52,037 nt of DNA from an uncultured Agathobaculum sp. (GTDB lineage Bacteria > Bacillota > Clostridia > Oscillospirales > Butyricicoccaceae). The stretch covers positions 1 through 52,037 of the forward strand of contig CAKSVR010000012.1 of assembly GCA_934504345.1 (NCBI GenBank). Direction: 5' to 3'. The position numbers were made by a program, and so were the translations under genes. This document shows, piece by piece, positions 1-7,756 of this stretch (position 1 is its first letter; each line of letters begins with the position of its first letter). A model generated the notes under the pieces. That model saw only the letters and a list, made by a program, of their open reading frames with translations, was not told the DNA's origin and did not search any database.

Positions 1-1359
1 GACTTCACCCGATGCCGATGAAGTACCAGTCAGGGCTTTGCTCATACCGGGATAAGTCAGTTCAAAAACACAGCCCTCCAGACCTGCACCTGCTTCATCC
101 GTCTTGATGATATGCAGTCGGACTGTGCCCTGCGATACCTCCTGATTGATGAACAACACCTGTGCAGCACCCTGCTTGACAGCCGGTTCCACCATGATGA
201 CCGGCTGAACTCCACTGGCATTGGTCGATGCGATATAGACATCGTACCGATCCACATTCATAGTCGCTGTAATCTTGGCTTGCAGCTTGCTGTTTGCAGA
301 ATCCATCTGTTCTGCTGTTTCTTTCGGGATACACAGCAAGAAAGTTTCGCCGTATGCCATATTATTGCCGTTCTTATACAGCGTATTATCAGCTTTGGCA
401 TTGGTCAGAGCCAATGTGCCATTCGTGCTTTTAGTGCCGGATTCACTCATCAGGAACGCGCCTGCCGGCAGATTTTCTGCTGTAAGCGTAATCTTATAGC
501 CGCGGACAAAGGTAGCCGAAGCGGCCGCCATCGGCAGCACCATATAATCCTGACCATCAATCTGCTTTTCGGCAAAAATGCCCGAACCGATGATGCCTTT
601 TGTCAGATTTATCGAACCCGTCTTGGCATTAGAGCCGCTGTATGTACTGCTTCCCGGCGTATAGTTGATAACACAGCCGATCCACGGTGCATGGTTTAAG
701 CCGCCCGAACCCCATGTCGCATTAAATGTATTACCATATTCGAGCATCTTGATAGCGGCGTACAGTGTCAGTGCCTCCGATGTACTGGATGCGCTGAGTG
801 TCTTACCGGATGCACGATAACCAAACGATGTGGAGCTGGAGTATTTCACGCCGTAATTACTGTTCGCCGCAATCTGTGCATCACCGAGTGCGACCCAGAT
901 TGCAGCCTGTGAAGCGCTGAAATACATATCACTGGTGAAATTGCTGGCTGTCAGCGGCGCTTTCGCCCAGCTGATAAACTCGTTGAGTGTCATGCGGGAA
1001 TCTGTCTTTGTTGCTACGCCGTAAACGTGCATATCTGTGACTTTACCAGTGACCGTGTACGGCTTGCCAGAACTGCCGGGATTGGTTTTGGAATGGTCTG
1101 CACAATACGCGCGAATCGTCGTGCCGTCGCTGGCTTTCGTGTACATCGGCCACACACTGCGCGGCGAGTTATTCTGGCGGAACCATGCCTTTTGTGTTCC
1201 GGAATCCCAGATGTTATAGTTTTCACCGACCTTGATTTCGATAGCGGATGCTTTGTTGTCCTCATCCGCTGCTCCCGCAATCGGTACGATTGCCATGCTC
1301 GACAGTATCGTTGCGGCTGAAAACGCAGCAGCTATCATGCGTTTTGCAATATTTTTCAT
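1..1359 (-). CDS. Secreted thioester-domain/CnaB adhesin, C-terminus cut by window start
   Basis: The frame opens at ATG 1359, after a good ribosome site (AGGTGAG), and stays open to base 1, giving 453 residues without a stop. Residues 1-31 form a signal peptide with a basic start (MKNIAKR) and a hydrophobic core ending IAGAA. Residues about 40-290 resemble a TQXA/thioester domain. Cys86 lies in RAYCAD and Gln151 in SASQAAIW, the two residues that form the internal Cys-Gln thioester in this family. Near the window edge HIIKTDEAGAGLEGCVFEL (from about residue 415) is the typical first strand of a CnaB/SpaA-like domain. Such proteins are surface or pilus-tip adhesins that attach covalently to host ligands. 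The sortase signal would lie outside the window. Function is inferred from domains; the partial state is an edge effect. Confidence 0.8.
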   Translation of the reverse strand, partial: MKNIAKRMIAAAFSAATILSSMAIVPIAGAADEDNKASAIEIKVGENYNIWDSGTQKAWFRQNNSPRSVWPMYTKASDGTTIRAYCADHSKTNPGSSGKPYTVTGKVTDMHVYGVATKTDSRMTLNEFISWAKAPLTASNFTSDMYFSASQAAIWVALGDAQIAANSNYGVKYSSSTSFGYRASGKTLSASSTSEALTLYAAIKMLEYGNTFNATWGSGGLNHAPWIGCVINYTPGSSTYSGSNAKTGSINLTKGIIGSGIFAEKQIDGQDYMVLPMAAASATFVRGYKITLTAENLPAGAFLMSESGTKSTNGTLALTNAKADNTLYKNGNNMAYGETFLLCIPKETAEQMDSANSKLQAKITATMNVDRYDVYIASTNASGVQPVIMVEPAVKQGAAQVLFINQEVSQGTVRLHIIKTDEAGAGLEGCVFELTYPGMSKALTGTSSASGEV

Positions 1360-1380
1360 ATTCTCACCTGTTTCTTTGAA

Positions 1381-1418
1381 AAATAAAACGAGAGGTCATG
1401 TGTACATGATCTCTCGTT
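1381..1418 (-). terminator. Intrinsic terminator just upstream of the adhesin gene
   Basis: Bases 1387-1400 pair with 1405-1418 (arms AACGAGAG and CTCTCGTT plus TCATG/CATGA, one G-T pair, loop TGTA). On the minus strand the stem is followed by TTTTATTTTTC. It ends the CAP-protein transcript but lies only about 10 bases before the adhesin ribosome site. Confidence 0.8.
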
Positions 1419-1439
1419 GGTTTGATTCAAACGTTTCGC

Positions 1440-1949
1440 TTAAAAATAGCCGAATGTCTGAACCGCATATATTTGATTGTACTCGTTTCGACCGATTGCT
1501 ATACCGACTGCATTGACTTCCTCACTAATGATCCATGCACGGTGCGGTTCCGATGTCATAAAAGTATGCATCATCGTCTGCGGTGTCGAAGCTACTGTGC
1601 CGCTGAGAATGTTCTCGGCCATGTAGTTCTCCGGACGGATGCCCACATCTTCCATCAACTCCGCTTTTGTTTTTTCGTCTGAACGCTCGTGGGAAAACGA
1701 TACCATGATCTCCCGCAGACGAACCTGTGCCATTTCATTCAATGCAGCGTTTTCCTGCACCGGAGACAGACCAGCACTTTCTCGCTCCGCATTGATAAGT
1801 GCAATCATGTCATCTTCCTGTGCGCCGAAATCTTCTTCGGCTGCCGGTTCGTCATAAACGATTTCCGGTGATGTCGGCGGCATTTCACCGACCTGCATGA
1901 GCGTGTTTCCTACGATAATGCAGCATAGTACAATGGTTTCGATACTCAT
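1440..1949 (-). CDS. CAP (SCP-like) domain membrane-anchored or secreted protein
   Basis: 169 residues. ATG 1949 is chosen because GGAGG lies 7 bases upstream; an in-frame ATG 24 bases earlier would put that ribosome site inside the coding region. Residues about 3-16 (IETIVLCCIIVGNT) form a hydrophobic signal or anchor, followed by an acidic linker. From about residue 45 the sequence fits a bacterial CAP domain: MIALINAERESAGLSPV, then NAALNEMAQVRLREI, FSHER and PHRAWIISEEVNAVGIAIG. The usual His/Glu cavity residues appear as SHE and the late H/E. Bacterial CAP proteins are secreted and their biochemical role is mostly unknown. The gene follows parB by 52 bases and precedes the adhesin, so it looks like cargo of the same element. 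Confidence 0.75.
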   Translation of the reverse strand: MSIETIVLCCIIVGNTLMQVGEMPPTSPEIVYDEPAAEEDFGAQEDDMIALINAERESAGLSPVQENAALNEMAQVRLREIMVSFSHERSDEKTKAELMEDVGIRPENYMAENILSGTVASTPQTMMHTFMTSEPHRAWIISEEVNAVGIAIGRNEYNQIYAVQTFGYF

Positions 1950-2001
1950 ATTATTTCCTCCATGGTGGTGCACGAGATGGGTTTTCTCTATCTCTCATAG
2001 G

Positions 2002-2997
2002 CTATTCTCCCTCCGCAAAGCGGTTTTTCAGAAATTCGAGAAACAAGTCCTCCAAATTCATATCTGGCGGAATACGGTGCAGGTACGGTTCAAACCGTTT
2101 GCGCGAGAAACTGATATTGCTCTTTTTCTTCTCTGTGGATGATGCTGTTGCTTGAATCCATACCTTATCCAGCTCTCCGGCCGTAATGGACGGCGGCGGA
2201 CAATTTTTCTTGATATGCTTCATCATAGCAACGGATATGCGATGATTTTCTGCGTGCAATCGCTTCTGAAACAATTTCTGTGTGTCTTCATCGTAATACG
2301 AAATTGCAACACCGCACATCATATTCAGCTTACGCTCGTCTACCGCATCAAGCAGCGGTGGAATCAGATACGTCAGCCGCACAGTTTGTCGGATATCATT
2401 GACCCCAACACCGAAGAAACACGCTACTCTCTCTCGAGCTTTTAACTTGTGGTGGATTTCACCACAAGTTGCATTAACCAAATCACTGCGCTTGCCCTGC
2501 TGACGATAGGCATCCAGCAAGGCCCGATACGCCCAGCCGCGTTCGCTTGGGAGCAGATTTTGTCTTCTTTGGAGATTGGTCACGGTAGCGATCACAATTG
2601 CACGGGCATCGTCTACATACTCAATATCTGCCGATATTGAATCCATCCCCAGCATTTTGCACGCATTAACACGATTGTGCCCACTGAGAATTTCATAGCC
2701 GCCTGTCTTGCAGGGACGGATCTTAATATTCTCAATCAAACCATTCTCCGCAATATCATCAGCCAGCATGATTAGATTTTCCTCACTGTACGGCTTGAAA
2801 CCAATATTGGATGTGAAAAACGGATGCAGCTGTTCAAGCGGAATTTTAGCCGTGCTGCGCGTTTTCGATGATGCTGCCGATATTGTGCCAAACAGGCTCT
2901 CGAACGCTTCGTCAACGGTTTGGTCTGCATTGCTTGGCGGTGCAGATAACTTTGCACTGCGTTCTTTCAGCGCAGTAGCCAATGCCGATTTAGCCAT
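2002..2997 (-). CDS. parB: ParB-like partition protein
   Basis: 331 residues. ATG 2997 (MAKSALATALKERSAK) sits 9 bases after GAGGAGG and overlaps the end of parA. The N-terminal third holds the ParB/Spo0J nuclease-like CTPase domain: IPLEQLHPF, ENLIMLADDIAENGLIENIKIRP, then YEILSGHNRVNACKMLG, where SGHNR corresponds to the GERR-type box. TNLQRRQNLLPSERGWAYR is typical of plasmid and ICE ParB proteins. A helix-turn-helix region follows (FFGVGVNDIRQTVRLTYLIPPLLDAVDERKL). The C-terminus is basic and ends DLFLEFLKNRF. It partners the upstream ParA to segregate or stabilise a replicon. It resembles the Spo0J-like proteins of conjugative elements more than the host chromosomal copy. Confidence 0.85.
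   Translation of the reverse strand: MAKSALATALKERSAKLSAPPSNADQTVDEAFESLFGTISAASSKTRSTAKIPLEQLHPFFTSNIGFKPYSEENLIMLADDIAENGLIENIKIRPCKTGGYEILSGHNRVNACKMLGMDSISADIEYVDDARAIVIATVTNLQRRQNLLPSERGWAYRALLDAYRQQGKRSDLVNATCGEIHHKLKARERVACFFGVGVNDIRQTVRLTYLIPPLLDAVDERKLNMMCGVAISYYDEDTQKLFQKRLHAENHRISVAMMKHIKKNCPPPSITAGELDKVWIQATASSTEKKKSNISFSRKRFEPYLHRIPPDMNLEDLFLEFLKNRFAEGE
2444..2470. repeat. Perfect 11-bp inverted repeat inside parB
   Basis: AACTTGTGGTG (2444-2454) and CACCACAAGTT (2460-2470) are exact reverse complements separated by GATTT. It lies in the helix-turn-helix-encoding part of parB. ParB centromere sites can lie inside parB itself, as in Bacillus spo0J, so this is a candidate parS-like site. 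A translational hairpin is the alternative. Confidence 0.6.
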
Positions 2998-3811
2998 CCT
3001 GCATAACCTCCTCTGAAACTGCCTGATAAGACTGTGCCGCAGCATTTCTCGGTGCGTATTCCAACAGACTTTTCCCGACAGCCGGATGCTCCGCTACCTT
3101 GATGGAGTAGTCAATGGGTTCAGTGAAGATGTGCATTTGCTTTCCGTAGCGTTCCATCACATTCTGCCGTGAAATCTGATTGAGAACCGTGCGCTGCATA
3201 AACATCGTGAGCAGAATATCCACCTGCTTGAGCTTTGGATTGAGCGACTGCTGCACCTTACGGATAATCTCAATCGTGTCGTTCAGCCCTGCCGTATCCA
3301 GAAAATGTGCCTGTGTCGGAATGATGACACGATTCGATGCGACCAGTGCGTTAAGCATCTGCAAGTCCAAATGCGGACTGCAATCTATGAGTATGTAATC
3401 ATATCGCTCTTTGACCTGTTCGACGATTGCAGACAGAACTCTTTCCGGTGCAATGCTGCCATCATCCAGAGGGAACATTGCTCTGGTGTTCTGCATACTG
3501 ACCAGCCTTGACAGAATACCAGCCAGCTTGTTGTTTGCCGGAAGCAAGTGCAAATTTTCCGTCTTTTGCAAAGTTGCCTGACCGATTGCCTCATCAAGCT
3601 GTTCCGGCATATCAATGGCTTGAAACATGAGATTGGCCAGTGTCATAGAAAGCACCTGTGGTTCATATCCCATAGCGAGTGTCAGACTCCCCTGCTGGTC
3701 GTTATCAATGAGCAGCACTCGTTTGCCTGCCTGCGCCAGTGCAGCACCGATATTGTAAGTGCTGGTGGTCTTTCCTGTACCGCCTTTTCCGCAGCAAAAA
3801 CTGATTACCAT
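2990..3811 (-). CDS. parA: ParA family ATPase
   Basis: 273 residues, starting at ATG 3811 after AAAGGAGG. The N-terminus MVISFCCGKGGTGKTTSTYN carries the deviant Walker A box (KGGTGKTT) of ParA/Soj ATPases. VLLIDNDQQGSLT is the A-prime motif and YDYILIDCSPHLD is Walker B. It lacks an N-terminal helix-turn-helix, so it is the small, Soj-like kind. It would bind DNA non-specifically and position ParB complexes. It overlaps parB by 8 bases, so the two are translationally coupled. A strong promoter lies 39 bases upstream (3850-3878). Its AT-richer composition matches the neighbouring cargo genes rather than groESL. Confidence 0.9.
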   Translation of the reverse strand: MVISFCCGKGGTGKTTSTYNIGAALAQAGKRVLLIDNDQQGSLTLAMGYEPQVLSMTLANLMFQAIDMPEQLDEAIGQATLQKTENLHLLPANNKLAGILSRLVSMQNTRAMFPLDDGSIAPERVLSAIVEQVKERYDYILIDCSPHLDLQMLNALVASNRVIIPTQAHFLDTAGLNDTIEIIRKVQQSLNPKLKQVDILLTMFMQRTVLNQISRQNVMERYGKQMHIFTEPIDYSIKVAEHPAVGKSLLEYAPRNAAAQSYQAVSEEVMQDG

Positions 3812-3849
3812 TTGTTTGACCTCCTTTGCGTCTTGTTCTTGTGTGAGTT

Positions 3850-3878
3850 ACTATAACAGCCCTTTTGAGGCTTGTCAA
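3850..3878 (-). promoter_or_regulatory. Sigma-A promoter of parAB
   Basis: On the minus strand TTGACA (3873-3878), a 17 bp spacer and TATAGT (3850-3855) form a near-consensus promoter about 40 bases before the parA start codon. It probably drives parA, parB and the CAP gene. Confidence 0.8.
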
Positions 3879-4102
3879 AGGTTATTTTTAAACCGAAATG
3901 TTGTTAAAATTATTTCTCTGCATTTGGTTGCAACTTTCTTCTTTTCTTACCTAATCAAGCGTGTTTCCACAATTATTTGTTGAAAAAAAGTTTTGTCGCT
4001 ACAAGTTTTATTTACCGTATTATGTATCTTTCAGTAAATTTTTAACTTTATTATTTTTTCTCTCTCCTGCTTTCTCGGCTAGTGCTGCCGAGCCTGCCAA
4101 TA

Positions 4103-4140
4103 CAAAGAAAACCGCCTGATCGAACAGACGGTTTTCTTTG
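4103..4140. terminator. Strong hairpin, probable bidirectional terminator
   Basis: CAAAGAAAACCG (4103-4114) and CGGTTTTCTTTG (4129-4140) are perfect complements. A one-base mismatch and a further 3 bp pair (CTG/CAG) enclose the loop ATCGAA. The A/T-rich outer stem supplies a U tract in either direction. Confidence 0.55.
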
Positions 4141-4195
4141 CAGTATATGGATCATCATTCCATGCTGTTTATGCACACGAATGTATTTTATACAA

Positions 4196-4233
4196 AAAGA
4201 GATCAACATGATTTTACTCACATTGATCTCTTT
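4196..4233. repeat. 11-bp inverted repeat
   Basis: AAAGAGATCAA (4196-4206) pairs exactly with TTGATCTCTTT (4223-4233) across a 16-base loop. It could be a second bidirectional terminator or a recombinase-type site; the sequence alone does not decide. Confidence 0.5.
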
Positions 4234-4345
4234 CGATTGCCTTATTTAATTCATGCTGTGCAACAACGATCAAGCTCAAAAGTTCTGATTTTCAGAGTGT
4301 GTCATCGGTGTGTCAGCACAAGATTTTTAGTCTTATTAAAAGGCG

Positions 4346-4390
4346 TTTATCGCGTTTTTTTCGCGTGATACTGAATAATTACGAATTATT
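4346..4390 (-). terminator. Probable groESL terminator region
   Basis: Just after the groEL stop, GAATAATT (4373-4380) pairs with AATTATTC (4383-4390). On the minus strand it is followed by a CGCG/CGCG hairpin with an A7 loop (around 4350-4366). Neither hairpin has a classic long U tract, so termination is likely but inefficient. Confidence 0.4.
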
Positions 4391-4399
4391 CCCTGGGTA

Positions 4400-6025
4400 T
4401 CAATACATACCGCCCATATCCGGGGCAGCCGGAGCAGCCGGAACCGGCTCCTTCTTATCAGCAACAAGGCTCTCGGTGGTCAGGACCATGGAGGCAACGG
4501 AAGCTGCATTCTGGAGTGCGGAACGGTTTACCTTGGTCGGGTCAACGATGCCGTTCGCGATCATGTCGCCGTAGGTTTCGGTTGCAGCATCAAAGCCATA
4601 GCCGACCTTGTCAGCGTGCTTAACCTTATCGACAACGATAGCGCCCTCGATGCCGGCATTGGCAGCGATCTGCTTCATCGGTGCTTCCAGACCGCGTGCA
4701 ACGATCTGCATACCGGTCTTTTCGTCACCGGTTGCCTCGGCAGCCAGAGCCTCAACAGCCGCGATAGCGTTTACATACGCAACGCCGCCGCCTGCTACGA
4801 TGCCTTCCTCAACAGCTGCGCGGGTAGCGTTCAGTGCATCCTCGATGCGGAGCTTCTGCTCCTTCATCTCGGTCTCGGTTGCAGCGCCGACCTTGATGAC
4901 AGCTACGCCGCCGGCCAGCTTGGCCAGACGCTCCTGCAGCTTCTCACGGTCGAAATCGGAGGTGGTGCGCTCGATCGCGCCGCGGATCTCAGCAACGCGG
5001 TTTGCGATAGCCTGCTTGTCGCCTGCACCGTCAACGATGGTGGTGCTCTCCTTGGTTACCTTGATCTGACGGGCAGAACCCAGCATATCCATGGTAGCAT
5101 CCTTGAGCTCGATACCAACCTCTTCGGAGATTACGGTACCGCCGGTCAGGATAGCGATGTCGCGCAGCATATCCTTGCGGCGATCACCAAAGCCCGGAGC
5201 CTTGACAGCTACGCAGGTAAAGGTGCCGCGCAGACGGTTTACGATCAGGGTGGACAGTGCCTCGCCCTCAACGTCCTCCGCGATGAGCAGCAGCTTCTTG
5301 CCGGCCTTTACGACCTGCTCGAGGATCGGCAGCAGCTCCTGAATGTTGGCCAGCTTCTTGTCGGTGATAAGAACCAGCGCATCATCCAGATTTGCTTCCA
5401 TCTTCTCGGTGTCGGTGCACATATACGGAGTGATATAGCCGCGGTCGAACTGCATACCCTCAACAACCTCGGAGTAGGTTTCAGCAGTCTTGGACTCCTC
5501 AACGGTGATAACGCCGTCGGTGGATACCTTTTCCATAGCCTCTGCGATCAGGGTGCCGATCTCGTCAGAGCCGGAGGAGATCGCGCCTACGCGGGCAATG
5601 TCGCCCGTGCCGTCAACCTTCTTGGAGTTCTCAGCGATCGCTGCAACAGCAGCCTTGACAGCCTTGGAGATACCGCGGCGCATTACCATCGGGTTTGCAC
5701 CTGCTGCCACGTTCTTCAGGCCCTCGCGAACGAATGCCTGCGCCAGAACGGTAGCGGTGGTGGTGCCGTCACCAGCGATGTCGTTGGTCTTGGTGGCAAC
5801 TTCCTTAACGAGCTGTGCGCCCATGTTCTCGAAAGCGTCGTCGAGCTCGATCTCCTTGGCGATGGTAACACCGTCGTTGGTGATCAGCGGGCCGCCGTAC
5901 TTCTTATCGAGCACAACGTTGCGGCCCTTAGGACCGATGGTTACCTTAACGGTATCAGCGAGCTGATCGATGCCGCGCTGGAGAGCCTTGCGTGCATCCT
6001 CGCCGTAAATAAGCTGCTTAGCCAT
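4400..6025 (-). CDS. groEL: Chaperonin GroEL (60 kDa)
   Basis: 541 residues, near the normal family length. Recognised by MAKQLIYGEDARKAL, TIGPKGRNVVLDKKYG, the nucleotide-binding stretch DGTTTATVLAQ, GGVAVIKVGA and EEGIVAGGGVAY. The tail is short (AAPDMGGMY), so the Gly-Gly-Met repeat seen in many GroELs is nearly absent. It forms the double-ring ATP-dependent folding chamber with GroES in the cytoplasm. It lies 20 bases after groES in a two-gene heat-shock operon. The start has a GGAGG-type ribosome site. Regulation is by the CIRCE operator upstream of groES. Confidence 0.98.
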   Translation of the reverse strand: MAKQLIYGEDARKALQRGIDQLADTVKVTIGPKGRNVVLDKKYGGPLITNDGVTIAKEIELDDAFENMGAQLVKEVATKTNDIAGDGTTTATVLAQAFVREGLKNVAAGANPMVMRRGISKAVKAAVAAIAENSKKVDGTGDIARVGAISSGSDEIGTLIAEAMEKVSTDGVITVEESKTAETYSEVVEGMQFDRGYITPYMCTDTEKMEANLDDALVLITDKKLANIQELLPILEQVVKAGKKLLLIAEDVEGEALSTLIVNRLRGTFTCVAVKAPGFGDRRKDMLRDIAILTGGTVISEEVGIELKDATMDMLGSARQIKVTKESTTIVDGAGDKQAIANRVAEIRGAIERTTSDFDREKLQERLAKLAGGVAVIKVGAATETEMKEQKLRIEDALNATRAAVEEGIVAGGGVAYVNAIAAVEALAAEATGDEKTGMQIVARGLEAPMKQIAANAGIEGAIVVDKVKHADKVGYGFDAATETYGDMIANGIVDPTKVNRSALQNAASVASMVLTTESLVADKKEPVPAAPAAPDMGGMY

Positions 6026-6045
6026 GATGAATTACCTCCTGAAAA

Positions 6046-6330
6046 TTACTCTACGATTGCCAGAATGTCGCTCTGACGAACGATGATATACTTCTCGCCG
6101 TCCAGCTTAACCTCGGTGCCGGTGTACTTGCCGGTGATGACCTTCTGGCCCTTCTGAACTTCCATCTTGATTTCCTTGCCGTCTACAACACCGCCCGGGC
6201 CTACTTCGATAATTTCAGCAACCTGCGGCTTCTCCTGTGCGGATGCGGTAAGAATGATGCCGCTTGCGGTGGTTTCCTCCGCCTCGACCATCTTGATGAC
6301 AACGCGGTCGCAAAGGGGCTTGAGCTTCAT
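6046..6330 (-). CDS. groES: Co-chaperonin GroES (10 kDa)
   Basis: 94 residues, the usual size. The N-terminus MKLKPLCDRVVIKMVEAEE and the mobile loop ETTASGIILTASAQEKPQ are characteristic, as is the ending KYIIVRQSDILAIVE. GroES caps the GroEL ring and controls release of folded client. It is the first gene of the operon, with an AGGAGG-like ribosome site, and lies 45 bases downstream of a perfect CIRCE element. Confidence 0.97.
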   Translation of the reverse strand: MKLKPLCDRVVIKMVEAEETTASGIILTASAQEKPQVAEIIEVGPGGVVDGKEIKMEVQKGQKVITGKYTGTEVKLDGEKYIIVRQSDILAIVE

Positions 6331-6374
6331 AATGGATTCCTCCTATGAAAAATAAGATTTAGCAATGTTAAGGG

Positions 6375-6401
6375 TTAGCACTCAAATTACCCGAGTGCTA
6401 A
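6375..6401. promoter_or_regulatory. CIRCE operator (HrcA-binding site)
   Basis: TTAGCACTC (6375-6383), nine bases, GAGTGCTAA (6393-6401): an exact match to the CIRCE consensus. It lies between the groESL promoter and groES, so HrcA is expected to repress the operon outside heat stress. Confidence 0.97.
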
Positions 6402-6412
6402 CTTCGTGTATT

Positions 6413-6441
6413 ATCTTACACCAAGGCGCCCCAATATGCAA
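6413..6441 (-). promoter_or_regulatory. groESL promoter
   Basis: On the minus strand TTGCAT (6436-6441), a 17 bp spacer and TAAGAT (6413-6418) lie immediately upstream of CIRCE. The transcription start would fall just before or in the operator, as expected for HrcA repression. Confidence 0.65.
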
Positions 6442-6505
6442 GGGGGTAACTCGGAAAAATCACGAAAATTTTTTGAATTATTTATGAACAATGCTCAGTC
6501 ACTGC

Positions 6506-7690
6506 TCAGTGTTTTGTGAACTTGTTAGCAGACGGGCGTTCGGAGTGCTTATCCGCGGGTCTGCCCTGCTCGGACGGGTTCTTAAAATACATATGCAGCT
6601 CGCACTTTATCATGCCGTTGTACAGCTTGCGGCGCTTATCCGCCTTGCGGCCGTAGCAGCGCTCGAACAGCGGGTCCGAGCTGAGCAGATACTGCTTCAT
6701 CGGGCTGTTTTTCGTGGCTCTGCCGAGGTCGGCGTACAGCTTTTCGGCCTGCTGGAGATCGAGCAGGCGCTCACCGTACGGCGGATTGGCAAACAGCACG
6801 CCTGCCGCGCTGTAATCGCGCTTAGCTGCATCCGCACGCTCGAAGAACACCGTGTTGGCTACGCCCGCCTTGCGCGCGTTCTCGATGGAGAGCTGCACGC
6901 ACTCCGGGTCAATGTCGCTGCCGACGATGTTGAATTTCGCATCCGGCTGGGCAAGGTCGAGCGCACTCTCGCGTGCCTGCTGCCAGACAGACCTGTCAAA
7001 GCAGCTCCATTTCTCGGCATCAAAACGGCGCAGCAGACCGGGCGCACGGCGCTGGGCGATCATGGCCGCCTCGATGGCGATCGTGCCCGAGCCGCAGAAC
7101 GGGTCAAGGAACGGGTCGCGGCCGCGCCAGCGTGCCAGCTTCACCATCGCCGCCGCAAGGGTTTCACGGAGCGGTGCGGCGTTGCTGTTCGCGCGGTAGC
7201 CGCGCTTGTGCAGACCCGCGCCCGAGGTATCGAGGTACAGCTCGGCTACATCGTGCATGATGGCGAACTGGATCTGGTACTTCTCCCCGATCTCGTCGAA
7301 CCAGGTCTGGCCGTATTGCGCGCCCAGACGGGATACGACCGCCTTTTTGATGATCTTCTGACAGTCCGGGATGGAGTGCAGCGCGGAGTCGAGGCTGTGG
7401 CCCTTGACCGGGAACGCACCGTCCGCCGGGATGAACTGTTCCCACGGGAGCGCCTTGACGCCCTCGAACAACTGGTCGAATGTCTTTGCCTTGAATGTGC
7501 CGATGCGGATGAGCACGCGCTCAGCGCAGCGCAGGTTCAGGTTCGCCCACGCGAGTGTATTCTCGTCGCCGGTGAACAGCACACGGCCGTTTTCCGCGTG
7601 AACATCGGTCAGCCTGCCGCCGAAGCGCAGTTCGTCCGCGACGATGCCCTCCAGCCCGAATAAAGTCGGGCAGCATAAGGTGAGTTGCAT
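6506..7690 (-). CDS. THUMP-domain class I rRNA methyltransferase (RlmL/YcbY-like)
   Basis: 394 residues from ATG 7690, which follows GGAGG by 8 bases. A longer open frame upstream runs into the promoter and repeat and is rejected. Residues about 50-155 fit a THUMP RNA-binding domain. SAM-binding motif I, DPFCGSGTIAIEAA, lies near residue 193, and the catalytic NPPY motif (FANPPYGERL) near residue 300 is typical of N2-guanine or N6-adenine methylation. The C-terminus is basic (CYGRKADKRRKLYNG). Family members such as the RlmL N-terminal half methylate 23S rRNA; the exact target base cannot be read. It has its own promoter and a terminator-like hairpin in its leader. Confidence 0.85.
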   Translation of the reverse strand: MQLTLCCPTLFGLEGIVADELRFGGRLTDVHAENGRVLFTGDENTLAWANLNLRCAERVLIRIGTFKAKTFDQLFEGVKALPWEQFIPADGAFPVKGHSLDSALHSIPDCQKIIKKAVVSRLGAQYGQTWFDEIGEKYQIQFAIMHDVAELYLDTSGAGLHKRGYRANSNAAPLRETLAAAMVKLARWRGRDPFLDPFCGSGTIAIEAAMIAQRRAPGLLRRFDAEKWSCFDRSVWQQARESALDLAQPDAKFNIVGSDIDPECVQLSIENARKAGVANTVFFERADAAKRDYSAAGVLFANPPYGERLLDLQQAEKLYADLGRATKNSPMKQYLLSSDPLFERCYGRKADKRRKLYNGMIKCELHMYFKNPSEQGRPADKHSERPSANKFTKH

Positions 7691-7703
7691 ATGTTTTTCC
7701 TCC

Positions 7704-7733
7704 AAAAAGGCTCCCGCCGTCAGAGCAGGAGCC
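7704..7733 (-). terminator. Terminator-like hairpin in the methyltransferase leader
   Basis: On the minus strand GGCTCC pairs with GGGAGCC (7709-7733) and is followed directly by TTTTT (7704-7708) and then the ribosome site GGAGG. It lies inside the 5-prime leader, about 25 bases downstream of the promoter, so it could act as an attenuator. Confidence 0.6.
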
Positions 7734-7756
7734 GAAATTCCTTTTTTAACGTTTTT

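Larger units (their letters stand above)
3879..4399. other. Gene-free AT-rich boundary between the parAB module and groESL
   Basis: About 520 bases with no credible gene. It is AT-rich, with oligo-T runs around 3880-4070, two strong hairpins (4103-4140 and 4196-4233) and small inverted repeats next to the groEL stop (4346-4390). The position suggests a junction of an integrated element, but no attachment repeat could be proven because the other end is outside the window. Confidence 0.5.

Noticed and set aside
112..699. 195-codon plus-strand frame opposite the adhesin
   Set aside because: The minus strand carries an open signal-thioester-CnaB protein through the whole interval.
4616..6076. 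486-codon open frame antisense to groEL
   Set aside because: It mirrors groEL codon bias: rare TTA, CTA and TCA codons leave the opposite strand free of stops. It has no ribosome site or recognisable domain.
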